From the NCBI GenBank assembly GCA_004352715.1, contig SCFE01000018.1, positions 1,647,298 to 1,711,297 of the forward strand: a DNA stretch of 64,000 nt, written 5' to 3'. The notes beneath the pieces were generated by a model. It saw only the letters and a list, made by a program, of their open reading frames with translations, did no database searches and was not told the origin of the DNA. This DNA is from Hofstenia miamia. Taxonomy: Eukaryota; Xenacoelomorpha; Acoela. Shown piece after piece: positions 12,857-25,100 of this stretch (its first letter is position 1; the number at the start of each line of letters is the position of its first letter). The position numbers and the translations under genes were made by a program.

Positions 12857-13074
12857 CTAAATAGGTTCTGTAATTATCTAGTTTAATATTATTCAACCTG
12901 ATTCATTATGTGATATAATCAAATGGATTAAGAACGAAACATGCATAGTTTTGTTTCCTCAAAATGTTATCATCAAAACACTAATAAATCTGCAAAAAGT
13001 ATAAATTATCAATCAGTATGCAAAATAGAAAACGGAAATAGTTCAATAGTGATTGCTCTTGTATTTAGCCTTAC

Positions 13075-13180
13075 CTCGAGCTCTGTGATTTTTGAATAAA
13101 ACATTAGGTTTATTCCCTTAAATACTTTTCAGTTTCAGCTAGTCGCCGCTAGGAGAATAAATTGCATTTACGTTTTTTGA
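13075..13180 (-). promoter_or_regulatory. Upstream block, TATA-like box and 5' noncoding exon of the lectin gene
   Basis: Read on the minus strand, the block contains CCTAGCGGCGACT (13153-13141), a TATA-like TATTTAA (13124-13118) and a short noncoding exon ending at donor GAG|GTAAGG (13075/13074). The same order, motif and donor occur on the plus strand at 18640-18748 before the second lectin copy, so the block was duplicated with the gene. Conservation of the GC-rich motif in AT-rich flanks suggests function, but both copies may simply be young. The transcription start is inferred at about 25-30 bases after the TATA-like box. Confidence 0.6.
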
Positions 13181-14763
13181 TTGGTCAAAGTAATTTTGAA
13201 CTCTCAGTAAACAAAGAAATTACCAACATTCCGTAGTAATTGTAACATACTAGTATTTAGAAAAATTCTTAAATCATCTACACAGAATTTCATTCTTAAA
13301 ACAAGAATTAAAAAATCAGGACACAATTTTAAATAATGAAGCTATTAACTGCAGCTTTTGATTGGTATTTTGATAAAGGTAATATTATTAAAAATCGTGA
13401 TCTCTTTTAACCATTAAATGAAGATTGTCCTTTATGCATTGATCATTGCCAATTTTGAGTCTAGATATAACTTAGGTTGTTGAATTGTTCAAAAGATATT
13501 CTTAGAGTGACACTTACATGAAGAAAGAATATGCCCTTACCGACATAAGTGCTCAACCAGGGCTTTACGTACTTTCAAATAATTAACCAAGGGGGCTCTT
13601 ATCTTGAGTTTTGTATTTTGACCATTATTTATATTCTCAACAAATAATATCCAAAACTCGATTATTAATGTAAATTTAAAAAGGGGCTGCTCCCCTATCT
13701 TATTTAACAAGGTGGGTTGAGCCCCAGCATTAAGCAGGCTCACAAATACACCCCTGTGCTCAAACATTAAGAGTATATTTATGAAAATACTTTATTTTGA
13801 TAATTAAATTAATATTCTATGGACATAATAAAAGCCATCTTATGTAACTAAGTTTCTAAAAGGGGGTATATGCCTAATTAATTCTGCTTAAAGGGGTTTC
13901 CTTTCATTTACTCTCTAAAGACGCTTAATATTTCTATTTCTTTTTACAAAACAGTTTTTCTTCCATTTGACTTTTTTTAGTAATTCACGAAATGAATGTA
14001 AATTAGATTTTCCAACAGTAAGCGAAGTGGAATTTCGATTGATCACTGCTGACAATAAATAGACTCTGCCTCAATAATATTTTTACAGTAAAAAAAATTA
14101 ATTTTTTCTCAATGCAATTACGAACTATGACGTTTGTTAAAAAACACATGTGATTAATATTTCCTTTAATGGTTTTGTAAGAATGTTATTAACTCATTAT
14201 TGTAGAGTTTATTACTGGAATATCATGGCAATAGCATTTGGTTCACTTAGGTTCAACTTTGTAATTCATGCCATTGTTAAAATAAAATCTCTAAAGATAA
14301 ATTTTCGTATCTGTTTCTATTGCAAACTCACATTTTCCGTTTGGATGCGTTTGCAAACATTTCATTTTAGGTACACCCGAAAGGATGTTTGATTAATACT
14401 TGAATTCCGTTTTCAAGCATATCAACTAATGGGAATTTCTAAGTATTTCTTCAAAAAATATAGGAATATTGCTTGTATTGTTGTCATTTTAAAATGTGAT
14501 TGCCCAAATTGCAGCCACTCAATAACGTAATTATGTGAATTGAAATATATGAATATAAAGATAACAGTTAAATAATTATTTTAAACCTATTAGAATCCCA
14601 TAATTTTGAATAAGTTTTTTTAAGACAGGCATACTTTGTAAATTATTTTTAAGTCATTATTAAGATGAAATCTGTAAATAATGTATAAATCCTACTTTTG
14701 CAATTTATTCAGTCATTCATATTTATGCTCCATATTTAAGACCAAATTCCTTTTAGAGCGTAG
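13181..14763. other. Intergenic stretch with no recognised gene
   Basis: Short frames at 13537-13767 (minus) and 14150-14392 (plus) lack motifs. Several GGGG/CCCC runs occur between 13590 and 13900 (for example around 13680-13700), suggesting a decayed repeat, but no terminal repeats could be matched. Confidence 0.5.
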
Positions 14764-14771
14764 GTACAAGG

Positions 14772-15482
14772 TAGAGCTGTGCGGGTAGGGGTTTACCAGC
14801 GTGTAACCGTTCTTACCCGGTTGTATTCGCGGATGCGGCTGAGTACGGGTAAAGTTCTCACGGGTACGGCCGGGTACAGGTACAACTTTAAAAAGTCATT
14901 CAAAATTTCGGGTAAAATTGTTAATTTTAAGATCTACTTGATGGGCTACCATTTAAGGTAAATTCCAATAGCTATCCTCTACGCAGCCCTGATTGAACGT
15001 ATCTATGAGCCTTCTATTGCAAAAGAGGCTCATTGATGCTAGACAAATCTGTGGAACATGAGCATTAACTTGCTAATGCCTACGGCCAACAAGAAACAGT
15101 TTTTTAGCCAGACTTAATGGCTGCAGGCGGTTAGGTGAGACATGTACATGTATTTATAAAATTGTATTAATTTCATGTACTATAAATATGCTTCTCATTG
15201 GAATTTGAAGCAATATAGGCTAACTATATAATATAGAAAAATGGCAATTTGATGGATTAATATCTTTCTACTTGCTTGAAATTTTGTTATATTTACTTTT
15301 TTATGTTTTGCATTATTGTTTTCCTTGTTTTATTTTGTTATAACTTGTTATCTCCCTAAAAACATGAGTAATTTACTCCTGCGATTAACGGTTGTGTACG
15401 GGTAAAACTTTTACGGGTATAACCGGGTATGGGTAAAGTTTTTACGAGTACGGCCTGGAAAAGTATTACCCGCACAGCACTA
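14772..15482. mobile_element. hAT-type MITE rich in CGGGTA motifs
   Basis: The terminal inverted repeats are TAGAGCTGTGCGGGTA at 14772 and its near complement ending TACCCGCACAGCACTA at 15482. Flanking 8-base duplications are GTACAAGG (14764-14771) and GTTCAAGG (15483-15490), one mismatch. Eight-base duplications are the hAT signature. Subterminal regions hold many CGGGTA/TACGGGTA copies, unlike the AT-rich surroundings, and could be transposase-binding repeats. It has no transposase. Confidence 0.75.
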
Positions 15483-16411
15483 GTTCAAGGTCAATATTTT
15501 TCATTCAAGTCCAGTCTCTTAATGGTCCCTTTTAAAGCAAAGTATTTTCGAATGGATTCCACCCACTTCTAACAGATTCCCAATTCCTAACCTTAGGCTT
15601 TCTTTACATGTCAAAACTACCCCGCCTGTCAAACTTATCGCAGTTAATGACTTTTGTTTTGTGCTAATTTGAAATTGAAAAATACATAATATTAATTTCT
15701 GATGTTTTTTCGTACACTTAGTCGGATCATATTCAATTGTACATAGGTAATTAACATTTTTGAATCTACGATTCCTGAAGAATGAATTAATATCGGAGCC
15801 AGGTTTATTATCTTTTAGGAATCAGTACCGTTTCACAAGATAACATTTTATCAATTTTAATATTGTAAATAATATGTATATTTATATGCTTTGTTAAAAT
15901 TTGATTATCTTTTCAAAATTTTTTGAAAATATTTTGCAATTCAAAGGTCAATTTCATTATTTAATAAGATAATGTTTATAATTTTAACATAATTTCAAAA
16001 GGATTTTGATTATGCTCAAACATATATTACTCTACTGTTAAACAATACGGCATAGCGTAGTATTTAGCTTGGCATATTCTTACTAAGCGCTTGTCATGTT
16101 AAATAGTAAACGCTGGCCATTTTTCCCGAGTATTACCCAAGGGTAAGCCAAGCATTCCAAATTTGATAGAGTAGGGAACAGAAAAGTTTATTTTGTTCGT
16201 TTACTAGGATTATTTCGAATAATGTTGCCTATGCAGTGGAATGAATTTGATCGAATGGGCATCTAAGAACATAGATCGTGATTCATTTTGTAAATTTTAT
16301 CATTTACTTATTATAGATATTGCCATCATTTAGCATGCAGGACGAAGCTGACGTGTATTATTTAGATGGGCTAAATCTCTTGTAGAAACCCGCTACATGT
16401 AAACTTCAATG

Positions 16412-16460
<49 letters not shown>

Positions 16461-17719
16461 TACATATAGAATTGCAAAAACCCCTGTTAGCACTAGGTTT
16501 TCAATACAATGTAATAACAAAGTTTCAATTCCGCTTATTATAGTGTACTGAAATGGCTCCATTTTAGAGATTTCATTTTAAAATGACTCCAAAAAATTTT
16601 AAGAAATTCTTATAAATTTTCAAATTAGTTAATGTATAAGAAAATGAATTTTGAGCCGCTAAACAAACATCCCTTTGGGCGTAGCTAAGACGAAATGTTG
16701 CAATCGTATCCGGAACGGAAACTTATCTTTAGAGTCAGATGACATGGCAGATGACTGGTAGCAATTGAATAGATGGATCTATATCAATGACAAAATTTCA
16801 TAAACAGTGGAATAAAAATTATTCTCAAAGTTGAAGTTAGAGCAACAAATGTGTCCCATAAAATATTTGATCCTATGCATATTTTTCAATTTTGGAAATA
16901 ATGCATTGCATCAATATTCCACTACTATACTGCATAATAATCAATTAATGATATAGACTAACACGAAAGTTAAAAAAAATTATGTTTTTCAAATGTATGC
17001 ATTTGTTTCTATCTACAAAAAAAGCATAAACTACAAAAAATTTACAAATGATGATTCATTATTATTAAAACTTCGAACATTGCATAAATTACTAACATTT
17101 AAGGTATACGATTGCCCTTTTAAAAAATGTATTTTTAATTATATGCATTTGATATGCTTTAATTCTTTAAGCTTTTTAACTTGATTATTTTGATTGTAAG
17201 AAACATATTCAAGCTATTCTCAACAATGTGTACATATTAAAGCACTTAATTATTAAAACATGGAATGCTTTTTAAATTTGGGCTAAGCGTTTAGTAAAAA
17301 CAAGGAAAAACCCGTAAATCAGAAGTAGTAGGACAAAACTATTTTAGAAATGCATAATTACCTAAGGGGTTTGTTATTCTGTCGGTACATCATTAGTATA
17401 ATATTTTAAATACCACTATGCTCACTTCCAAAAGTTCATCGGAGGATTGTTTGTAATTGCTGAGTATAGTGGTAAACATTGCATCCATTGTGCCCGTAAA
17501 CATTCCTTTAATTTGAAAGGAATATTCTTAAATATTGTCTAAGCAACATTAAATTCTCACCTTTTACTTAGATCTTTTAAAAAATTCAGAACTTGTTTTG
17601 TATAATTATGGTAAAAATGACAATGATGACTTTCTAAATGAAAATTTGTCGTTTGATGTTTAAAAAAGCTTTAAATTTTGAATTGAATACTACCTCGATG
17701 TGATAAAAATAAAACTTTG
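15483..17719. other. Intergenic stretch, nothing recognised
   Basis: AT-rich with a (TA)n tract at 16417-16456. No splice-bounded exon, transposase motif or tRNA-like fold was found by eye. Confidence 0.5.
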
Positions 17720-18434
17720 GGTACTTTTGCGTTATGTCCCCCCCCTCCCTCAAATATTTGCAAAACTATACAAGTTTATCAATATAAAAATTAGTTATAG
17801 ACCTACCCAAACCCCTTCCCCAACCCTAACCCTAAACTAAGCCAACGGACACCTTAGTCCTAACCCTAACCCAAACCATACCCCCCAAACAATATGTAGA
17901 AGGGATATGCAAATTCATTATTAATATTAATAAGTTTCAATCTGAATTAAAAAATAATTATAGTATGCTACTATTAATATGCTAATTATTGGTTCAACCA
18001 CGCGGCTTTTGTTTGCTTACAAAGCAATTATCGGATTTGGCAATGTTTATTCAATCACCAAAGCGCCTTTTCCCTCACATCTTTTCACGTAGTTACTTCG
18101 TTTCAAAGCCTTCTTAAAAGAATTTGCGTTGTTTGCATAACTTAAAACGCATATGTTTTCATTGAATCCACCCGCACTATCATGGTAAGGAACATAGTAT
18201 AATGTTAGGTTTATGTTTTGGGGGAGATGAGGATTAGTAAAGAATTTAGCTAAAAGTTTGAGTTGTATTTAGGGTTATATTTTGGGTTAGGGATATAGTT
18301 GGAGTTAGGATCATTGTTTAGGATATGGTTTGGGTTAGGGTTAAGGTTATAATAATTATATAAATAAATTAGATTATTTTTGCAAAGATTTGAGTAGGCC
18401 AGGGGGGGTTGTTGGGAGATAACGCAAAAGTACC
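17720..18434. mobile_element. Foldback/MITE with internal telomere-like (CCCTAA) repeats
   Basis: The left end GGTACTTTTGCGTTATGTCC (17720) is matched in inverted orientation by the right end ...GAGATAACGCAAAAGTACC (18434), followed inward by a C-run and a G-run. Inside the left arm, 17800-17885 is made of CCCTAACCCTAA-type repeats; inside the right arm, 18255-18350 has GGGTTAGGGTTAAGG-type repeats, also inverted. The whole unit can fold into a long hairpin. It lies between the two divergent lectin genes. The exact ends and target duplication are unclear. Confidence 0.65.
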
Positions 18435-18639
18435 AAACTTTGTGTAGTTGATTTAAGTAATTTTCTAAATAATTATTCAAATTTCTTATTTTCATATTTT
18501 TAGTTGTTTGTATATACTAATCAAAATACAGTAGTAATAATGGAATGAATTTCATTGAAGTAATTTACAATTATTACAGAATTTTCGTCATTTCTTTGCT
18601 AAATTGAGGTGTTGCTGTTTATTGACTGTCCAAATTGCT

Positions 18640-18748
18640 TTAACCAATAAAAAAACTGAAATCAAATTTATTCCCCTAGCGGCGACTGGATGAAACTGAA
18701 AGGTATTTAGGGACTGAAACTAATTTGTTTTCATTCAAAATCTTAAAG
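18640..18748 (+). promoter_or_regulatory. Upstream block and 5' noncoding exon of the second lectin copy
   Basis: This contains CCTAGCGGCGACT at 18675-18687, a TATA-like TATTTAG at 18704-18710 and donor AAAG|GTAAGG at 18748/18749. It aligns with the block upstream of the minus-strand lectin gene. A candidate acceptor ACAG at 19088-19091 leads into the first coding exon. Confidence 0.55.
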
Positions 18749-19102
18749 GTAAGGCCCCGATTAGACGGTAAGTTTTCCCTTATGAAATTATCTTTATTTA
18801 CGAAAGTATTATCAGACGAATTAAATAATATCAGTTGCATTTACACGCTAAGGCCCTCCTCAAACCATACAACTTTTGTAGCTAGACCAATTAAGATAAG
18901 AAATCGCATTAGAATAATTCGAATTATTTCAAAGTTATCTTATCACCATGTTCGTCACAATTGTCTTAACAACGAAAGTTGTATTGTTTGTGGTCGGCCT
19001 AAGCTTCCCTTAAAGCTTTTCGTTTTTCTACGTAAAACTCTATCACACAAACAATAAAGCTGACAAAATATTAAATTGGAACATTATACAGAACATGTTT
19101 AG

Positions 19103-20163
19103 ATGCTGACAAAGTTTGTTGTAATTGCTGTATGCTTATTTGAATGTCACGGATTGTGGGACAGTAAGACATCATGCATGCACCCAACACAATTTTTGAA
19201 TGAAGAACTTGGCGGAGATAACATCTATTTAGCATTTTACAACAATCCCAAAGCCAAACCGATACAGTAAGTAGAGTAGATTACATGATTGTTCTATTAA
19301 AGACATCAACGTGCATTGTTGCATAAAGAGAAAATATTTTCAAAATTAAAGGTCTATGTTTTAGATACAAATCACAAGTGGTAAATATGCTAATGGTTCT
19401 CATAATGGAGCACTACGCCTAGAGAAGGTAAGCACAGGAGAAGTTATCTGGAGCATAAATGACAAAACCTGCAATCCATATTCAGCATATAAATTCCAAG
19501 CAGATGGCAACTTCGTCTTGTATCAAGTGTAAGCTTTCTTAACCAAAATAGAAACAATTTCTTTTTAACCAAACAGAATGTGACATACAATATTCATAAA
19601 AATGGAAATGTTAAATATATGTAAATATTTTAACCTAATATATATATATATATATATATATATNNNNNNNNNNNNNNNNNNNNNNNNNNNNNNNNNNNNN
19701 NNNNNNNNNNNNNNNNNNNNNNNNNNNNNNNNNNNNNNNNNNNNNNNNNNNNNNNNNNNNNTATATATATATAATGCTTTTAGAAGTAGAGTATTTGTAA
19801 AAGTGATTCTAAACATAATTTAAATCAAAAGTCTGACCTAAAAAAATTATAATGCAAGTCGAGTTCAATTAAAAGTACCGTACGAGTGTCCAAGCCAATT
19901 CTTCAATTCTGTTTTTCAGCAAAATGTAAGGGATAATATTAAATAAATTGACAGTAAGATACAATTTTTAGTTCTTAGTTACTGAAATTCTAATATATGT
20001 TGTAATTAGGGGACATGGAGCTATATGGCACACTAATACAGCTGGTACTGAAAATATTCTATGTGTGAAAGATCCATCAAATGGAAAACCTGCTATGATA
20101 ACTCTTATAGCGAAGAACCTTGATTTAACTCGTTGGAATAGCATTGAGGGAAGAATTTTATAA
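19103..20163 (+). pseudogene. Second bulb-type lectin copy, frameshifted in exon 2
   Basis: Exons 19103-19266, 19365-19528 and 20010-20163 have the same splice sites as the minus-strand lectin gene (164, 165 and 154 bases there). Exon 2 here is 164 bases: one A is missing after the TCA at 19372-19374. This shifts the frame and gives TAG at 19420-19422, which would truncate the protein before the mannose site. Beyond the lesion the old frame is clean, with QADGNFVLYQ in exon 2 and GHGAIWHTNTAG in exon 3, ending at TAA 20161-20163. The signal peptide is kept. Either this is a recent pseudogene or the missing base is a sequencing error; the otherwise open frame makes error worth checking. An (AT)n gap at 19664-19761 lies in the second intron. 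Confidence 0.85.
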
Positions 20164-20169
20164 ATCTTT

Positions 20170-21880
20170 TTTTGTAAATTTTCTTTGCTTTGTAATACTA
20201 TAACGAATTATATATTAGTATGTTTCTTTTGATTTTAAACAAATATATGTATATATGTATCTATTCGACAAATATTAATTTTAATTATATTAACTTTATT
20301 TTTTGCACAATTTAATTTTTCCTTAAGACCGCATTTAAATCGTTGTCATAGTTTGAGGAAAAGAATTTATGAGTTTCAGAGTAAAGAATAACCTGTTACC
20401 TGAATAATTTTCAAATTTCTTGGAAAACGGGATGTTTTTTCTCTTGTATTGTAAATGAAAATTACATGTATGTTGTCTATTTAACTACCATAAAACAAAT
20501 TTATTTTTAGAAATTGTATTCTCAATTCGATAAATTGGGACATGCAATCACTTTTCACATAAATTTACTATTAAGCAAAGGCGCGATGGCCAGTCACTTA
20601 CAGTTTTTAGTGAACACAAAAATGACCATTGCATCTTTAAAGGCATAAATTGTCTTGTCCATATTTTCAGAATTTTTTTTTTCAATCCTACTAGCAAATT
20701 TGGAATCCTGGGACTTGGACCTATGCATGGGTAAAAGTGCTTCTGTTACGGTGAAAATTTGCTGTATATGAAATTTGTTTTTCAATGGAAAATGCGACTC
20801 GTTAAACAATTCAAATTCTTCCATAACTAGTGTTCATATAAAAAAGCAGTCTAAACCCCATAGCAAAAACGACTAACCTCGAGTATTTTGTTTTTTATTA
20901 AATTGACAAGCCAAGTCTAGTCCAGACGTGTGCGAAAAATCTATAGAAACCATTATGCAGGATCCGGTAAATCTGAAGGAGCCGGTTATCAGGTTAAGTA
21001 ATTTTATATTCAATTTTTCAAAACATTGATTGCGATGTTTGCGGTATTAAGAACAATAGAAATTGTGGGAAAGGGTGCAAAGATTCCTACTTAATACCAC
21101 TATGCATTCTATTCTAGTGATTAACACAATAAAATAAATGCACTTTTAAAGGATATTCTACAGTTTTATACTTATTGTAACAATACAGATTGTACAATGT
21201 AATATTTTCAATGTCAGAATTTATGTATTAACAGGTTAAATTTGCTGAGCAATGATAAATCTTAGGGCAACATTCACATTTTCTTCCAGTATAAATTTGA
21301 AAAAGAGTAAATGTGCATATTAAGGATTTTCAAATAGATTATCGGTTGTATTTGAGGGAAAACTTTGCTTCTATTTTACAAAGAATTCGTATTTCAGAAG
21401 ACAACATTTTCCACCAAACTCCACAAGTGAATTTGTAATTAAAAATGAATTCGAACAAACAGGTATTGGAAGGATAAAATCCGAGTTTTCTAGGAGTATA
21501 CACAAATGAATTTGTAGATATCAAGATCATATTTTACCTTTCGTTTAAGGATAATAGATCTAGAAGCTGCTAATTCCTAGCAATTTTAAACGCAAAGAGT
21601 TATTCCTATATTAGTTCCATTAGTCATCCAACTTTACAACTAATTTGGATTTTTCAATGAGGCTTAGGTCCGCATAGTCAGCCTATCATAAGTCAAATCA
21701 GAAAAAAATGATTGAATTTAACTACATTTATGTTACAGTTACAGCTTTTAGAAATAATAATTTTATCAAAAAATATATATTTACATAATTTACAAAAACA
21801 ACAAATTTACAAATATACATTTGTACAAATCTTAATTATTTACCTGATATGCAAGATGTTTTAATTTTTTTTGATAAACC
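20170..21880. other. Space between lectin copy 2 and the 3' end of the ARM-TIR-SAM gene
   Basis: It should contain the 3' UTRs of two convergent transcripts. A 76-codon minus-strand frame (20594-20824) and a 63-codon one (21339-21530) have no recognisable domain. I do not see a strong AATAAA for the minus-strand gene close to its stop; AT-richness makes many weak candidates. Confidence 0.45.
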
Positions 21881-21881
21881 T

Positions 21882-22150
21882 CTACAAAGTACGTAAAGCA
21901 GCGCAAAATCGAAGCAATCGAATGGGGTCTTTGAAATCAAGTTCATTTTGAATAAGTTTCAACGTGAAATCCGGTGCAGTTCTGAGCAAAATTTGAAGCT
22001 CTTTCAAATTATCCCCATCCAAATTTTGAGCGACATTTGAAATCGCGTTTGATTTAACAGCCTTTTTAATCCAACTTGATACCTCTTCAGCACTCCATTG
22101 GCAAGTTTGTTGAGAATTTTGGGCAAAGAGTGAAGAATTTGTAGCTTTAC
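21882..22150 (-). CDS. C-terminal SAM-domain exon of the ARM-TIR-SAM gene
   Basis: The acceptor is TTTAG at 22155-22151. The first two bases complete a Ser codon begun at 44829 (A|GT), which ties this exon to the TIR exon 22.7 kb away. After a polar linker the exon reads CQWSAEEVSSWIKKA, then LDGDNLKELQIL and DFKDPIRLLRFCAALRTL, then TAG. The W-x2-EDV-x2-WL start, the central DG-x2-L-x2-L and the closing helix are the SAM fold pattern, although the sequence is divergent. A typical role is end-to-end oligomerisation. The exon start and intron end are partly copied about 1.1 kb upstream in the transcript (decoy acceptor near 23275). An alternative last exon elsewhere in the 22.7 kb intron cannot be excluded. 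Confidence 0.82.
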
Positions 22151-25100
22151 CTAAATTAATTTTAACAAATGTAAAAATTTCAAGGAATAAATGTATTTTA
22201 AATTACACTGAAATGAAATAAAAATTAAAACCATAACAGGGCATTAACATCAAAGATCAAAATGTGATTTTGTAAATAATCTTATTGTTTAAATATTAAT
22301 GTATAATTGTTTGTAAGTAGCCTGTATATTTTCTAACACAATTATTCTGTTTACGTTAATCTTAACAAACCTAAGAGTAGAATATAAACAGACTTGTCAA
22401 CGACAGCTTAATTTCTAAGCTCGGCTCGTTTAAATTTTGAGTAAGTTTGACTCGGCTCTGCTCGCCACAGAAAATCTTTCAATGAGGCTCGTTTCAGCTC
22501 GGTATTTTTGTTAAAAATATTGTGCTCTCAGAATTTTTTCAATTGCTCTTCCTATTATTTAATAAACATTTCTAAAACACTATTATAAGTAAGGAATATT
22601 GAATGAAAAAATAAGAAAAATCTGCACAATCAAATTAACAAGCAGCACTATAAATTTGGTTTGCTTAAAAGCGGCTCGTTGTATATCTAATTCTATTTTC
22701 AAGACTCTGCTCGGCTCGGCTCGTTGACAAGTCTGAATATAAATAGCTCTTGCAAAGAGCAAGCTTAAAATAGAAGATCTTGCAATGAAGTAAAGTACTG
22801 ACCAAAAATAGAGTGAAGTAAAAAAACACATGCTTGACAAAAGCAGGCCGAAAATGTTTTCAAAAACACAAATTCATGTAAATATTCCTTTTTATAAACC
22901 TATTTATTTATATAAATCTCTCACGATTCCTGGCATAATTTATGGCATGAGTTGGTTGAATTGTAATCTTTTAGTGAAAGATTCTTCACTATAAGTAAGA
23001 TATTTTCACTTAGATATGTCCCCGTATTTATCTTTAGGCCAATTGAACCATTGGCTTCTCTGATTTGAAAGCATTTGCAATATTCTTCTTACGTCATGGC
23101 ACAAAATCATTGGGTATGACAAAAAATGCTGTGCTCAACACGATGAATTCCGGTGCTATCATTGCGCGATTTACACAATTCTGGTGGTTGGCGGTAGCAT
23201 TGAAACAACTTGCGGTAGCAAAAAGTTATACAGACATAAAACGTGGGCAAACAGTAAAGAATTTGAAACTTTACCTAAATTAATTTTAACAATTGTAAAA
23301 ATTTCAAGGAATAAATGTATTTTAAATTGCACTGAAATGAAATAAAAATTAAAATACAAATTTCGAAATTGTGCCAGCATTTTAGATTTAAGCCATGACA
23401 GAACATTAATACCAAAGATCAAAATATGATTTTGTAAATAATCTTATTGCTTAAATATTAATGTATAATTGTTTGTAAGTAGCCTGTAAATTTTCTAACA
23501 CAATTATTCTGTTTACCTTAATTTCTAACAAACCTAAGAGTAGAATATAAACAGACTTGTCAACGACAGGTAATTTCTAAGCTCGGCTCGGCTCGTTTAA
23601 ATTTTGAGTAAGTTCGGCTCTGCTGGCCACAGAAAATCTTTCAATGAGGCTCGTTTNATCTTATTGCTTAAATATTAATGTATAATTGTTTGTAAGTAGC
23701 CTGTAAATTTTCTAACACAATTATTCTGTTTACCTTAATTTCTAAGCTCGGCTCGTTTAAATTTTGAGTAAGTTTGACTCGGCTCTGCTCGCCACAGAAA
23801 ATCTTTCAATGAGGCTCGTTTCAGCTCGGTATTTTTGTTAACAATATTGTGCTCTCAGAATTTTTTCAATTGCTCTTCCTATTATTTAATAAACATTTCT
23901 AAAACACTATTATAAGTAAGGAATATTGAATGAAAAAATAAGAAAAATCTGCACAATCAAATTAACAAGCAGCACTATAAATCCAATACTCTGCTCAAGC
24001 TCTGCTCGGCTCGTTGACAAGTCTGAATATAAATAGCTCTTGCAAAGAGCAAGCTTAAAATAGAAGATCTTGCAATGAAGTAAAGTACTGACCAAAAATA
24101 GAGTGAAGTAAAAAACACATGCTTAACAATAGCAGGAGGAAAATGTTTTCAAAAACACAAATTCATGTAAATGTTACTTTTTCTAATCCTATTTATTTAT
24201 CTTTCATGATTCCAGGTATAATTTAAGTCATGAGTTGGTTTAATTGTAATCTTTTCGTGAAAGACTCTTCACTATAAGTAAGATATTTCCACTTAGATAT
24301 ATCCCCGTATTTATCTTTAGGCCAATTGAACCATTGGCTTCTCTGATTTGAAAGAATGTGCAATATTCTTCTTAAGTCATGGCACAAAATCATTGGGTAT
24401 GACAAAAAATGCTGTGCTCAACACGATAAATTCCGCTGCTATCATTCCTTCACCAAATGAGAGGAAAATTAGACCAAATTATGAGCTTCTTTTAACAATC
24501 TGGAGAAGGATAAGCTAATCATCCTATATAATCTCCTTTGACAAAGCACCTTTGGAAACACAACAAAATCACACAAACGGAAAAAAGGTTAAGAGCACGC
24601 ACTCACAATCAGAAAAAAGCACAAATTCTTAAAAAGCTGAGAGAAGAAACAGATGTTCCCATTAATGGTTCTTCAATATTGATTCATATCTGGGCGCCAC
24701 TATTGACGACATTACTGCAGTGTTACAAAAAACCAACATTCAGAACGAATTGAGACGATTCTAGCAACGATTCTACCAAATTACAACATGAAGGGTAAAG
24801 AAGGCTGCCCTCACTATGACATCACCGAACATTTACCGCGCTTGTGCTTCACCGTCAACATCAACTCAGAAACACTGTAACCAACAAAAGCGCATCACGA
24901 GAAAACAATTGAAGAGATATAAAAACCCATAATCGCCATGGGTGATCGCACTGCTTCATTAGTTCTCTACTTGCTGCTTCTGCAATTCGCATGTAGTTAT
25001 TACTCGCATTAGACTTGGTGAATACATGCTCTGTTTACAATGGCAAATCGAACTATTACAAAAAGGATGGCTCTATGGACCCATTTATCGTCTTCCTTTA

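Larger units (their letters stand above)
22135..24450. repeat. Tandem direct duplication of intron DNA next to the SAM exon
   Basis: Unit 1 (about 22135-23165) and unit 2 (about 23258-24450) run in parallel: the SAM exon edge and its acceptor, a hAT MITE, the GAGCAAGCTTAAAATAGAAG block, and the block ending GCTGTGCTCAACACGAT. Both MITEs have the same flanking duplication, so the duplication came after the insertion. Unit 2 has extra length because of a one-base N at 23657, after which 23441-23530 is repeated. The duplicated acceptor (near 23275) lies upstream of the real one in the transcript. Confidence 0.85.

Noticed and set aside
16371-16562. Tyr-Ile repeat peptides at (TA)n tracts
   Set aside because: Direct translation of microsatellites, with no start context or conserved flanks.
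17800-18350. True chromosome end or telomere fusion
   Set aside because: The telomere-like tracts are short, degenerate and symmetric within a foldback element, with ordinary DNA on both sides.
18725-19057. 110-residue plus-strand frame before lectin copy 2
   Set aside because: It crosses the inferred 5' noncoding exon and its donor at 18749 and has no family signature; it lies mostly in the intron.
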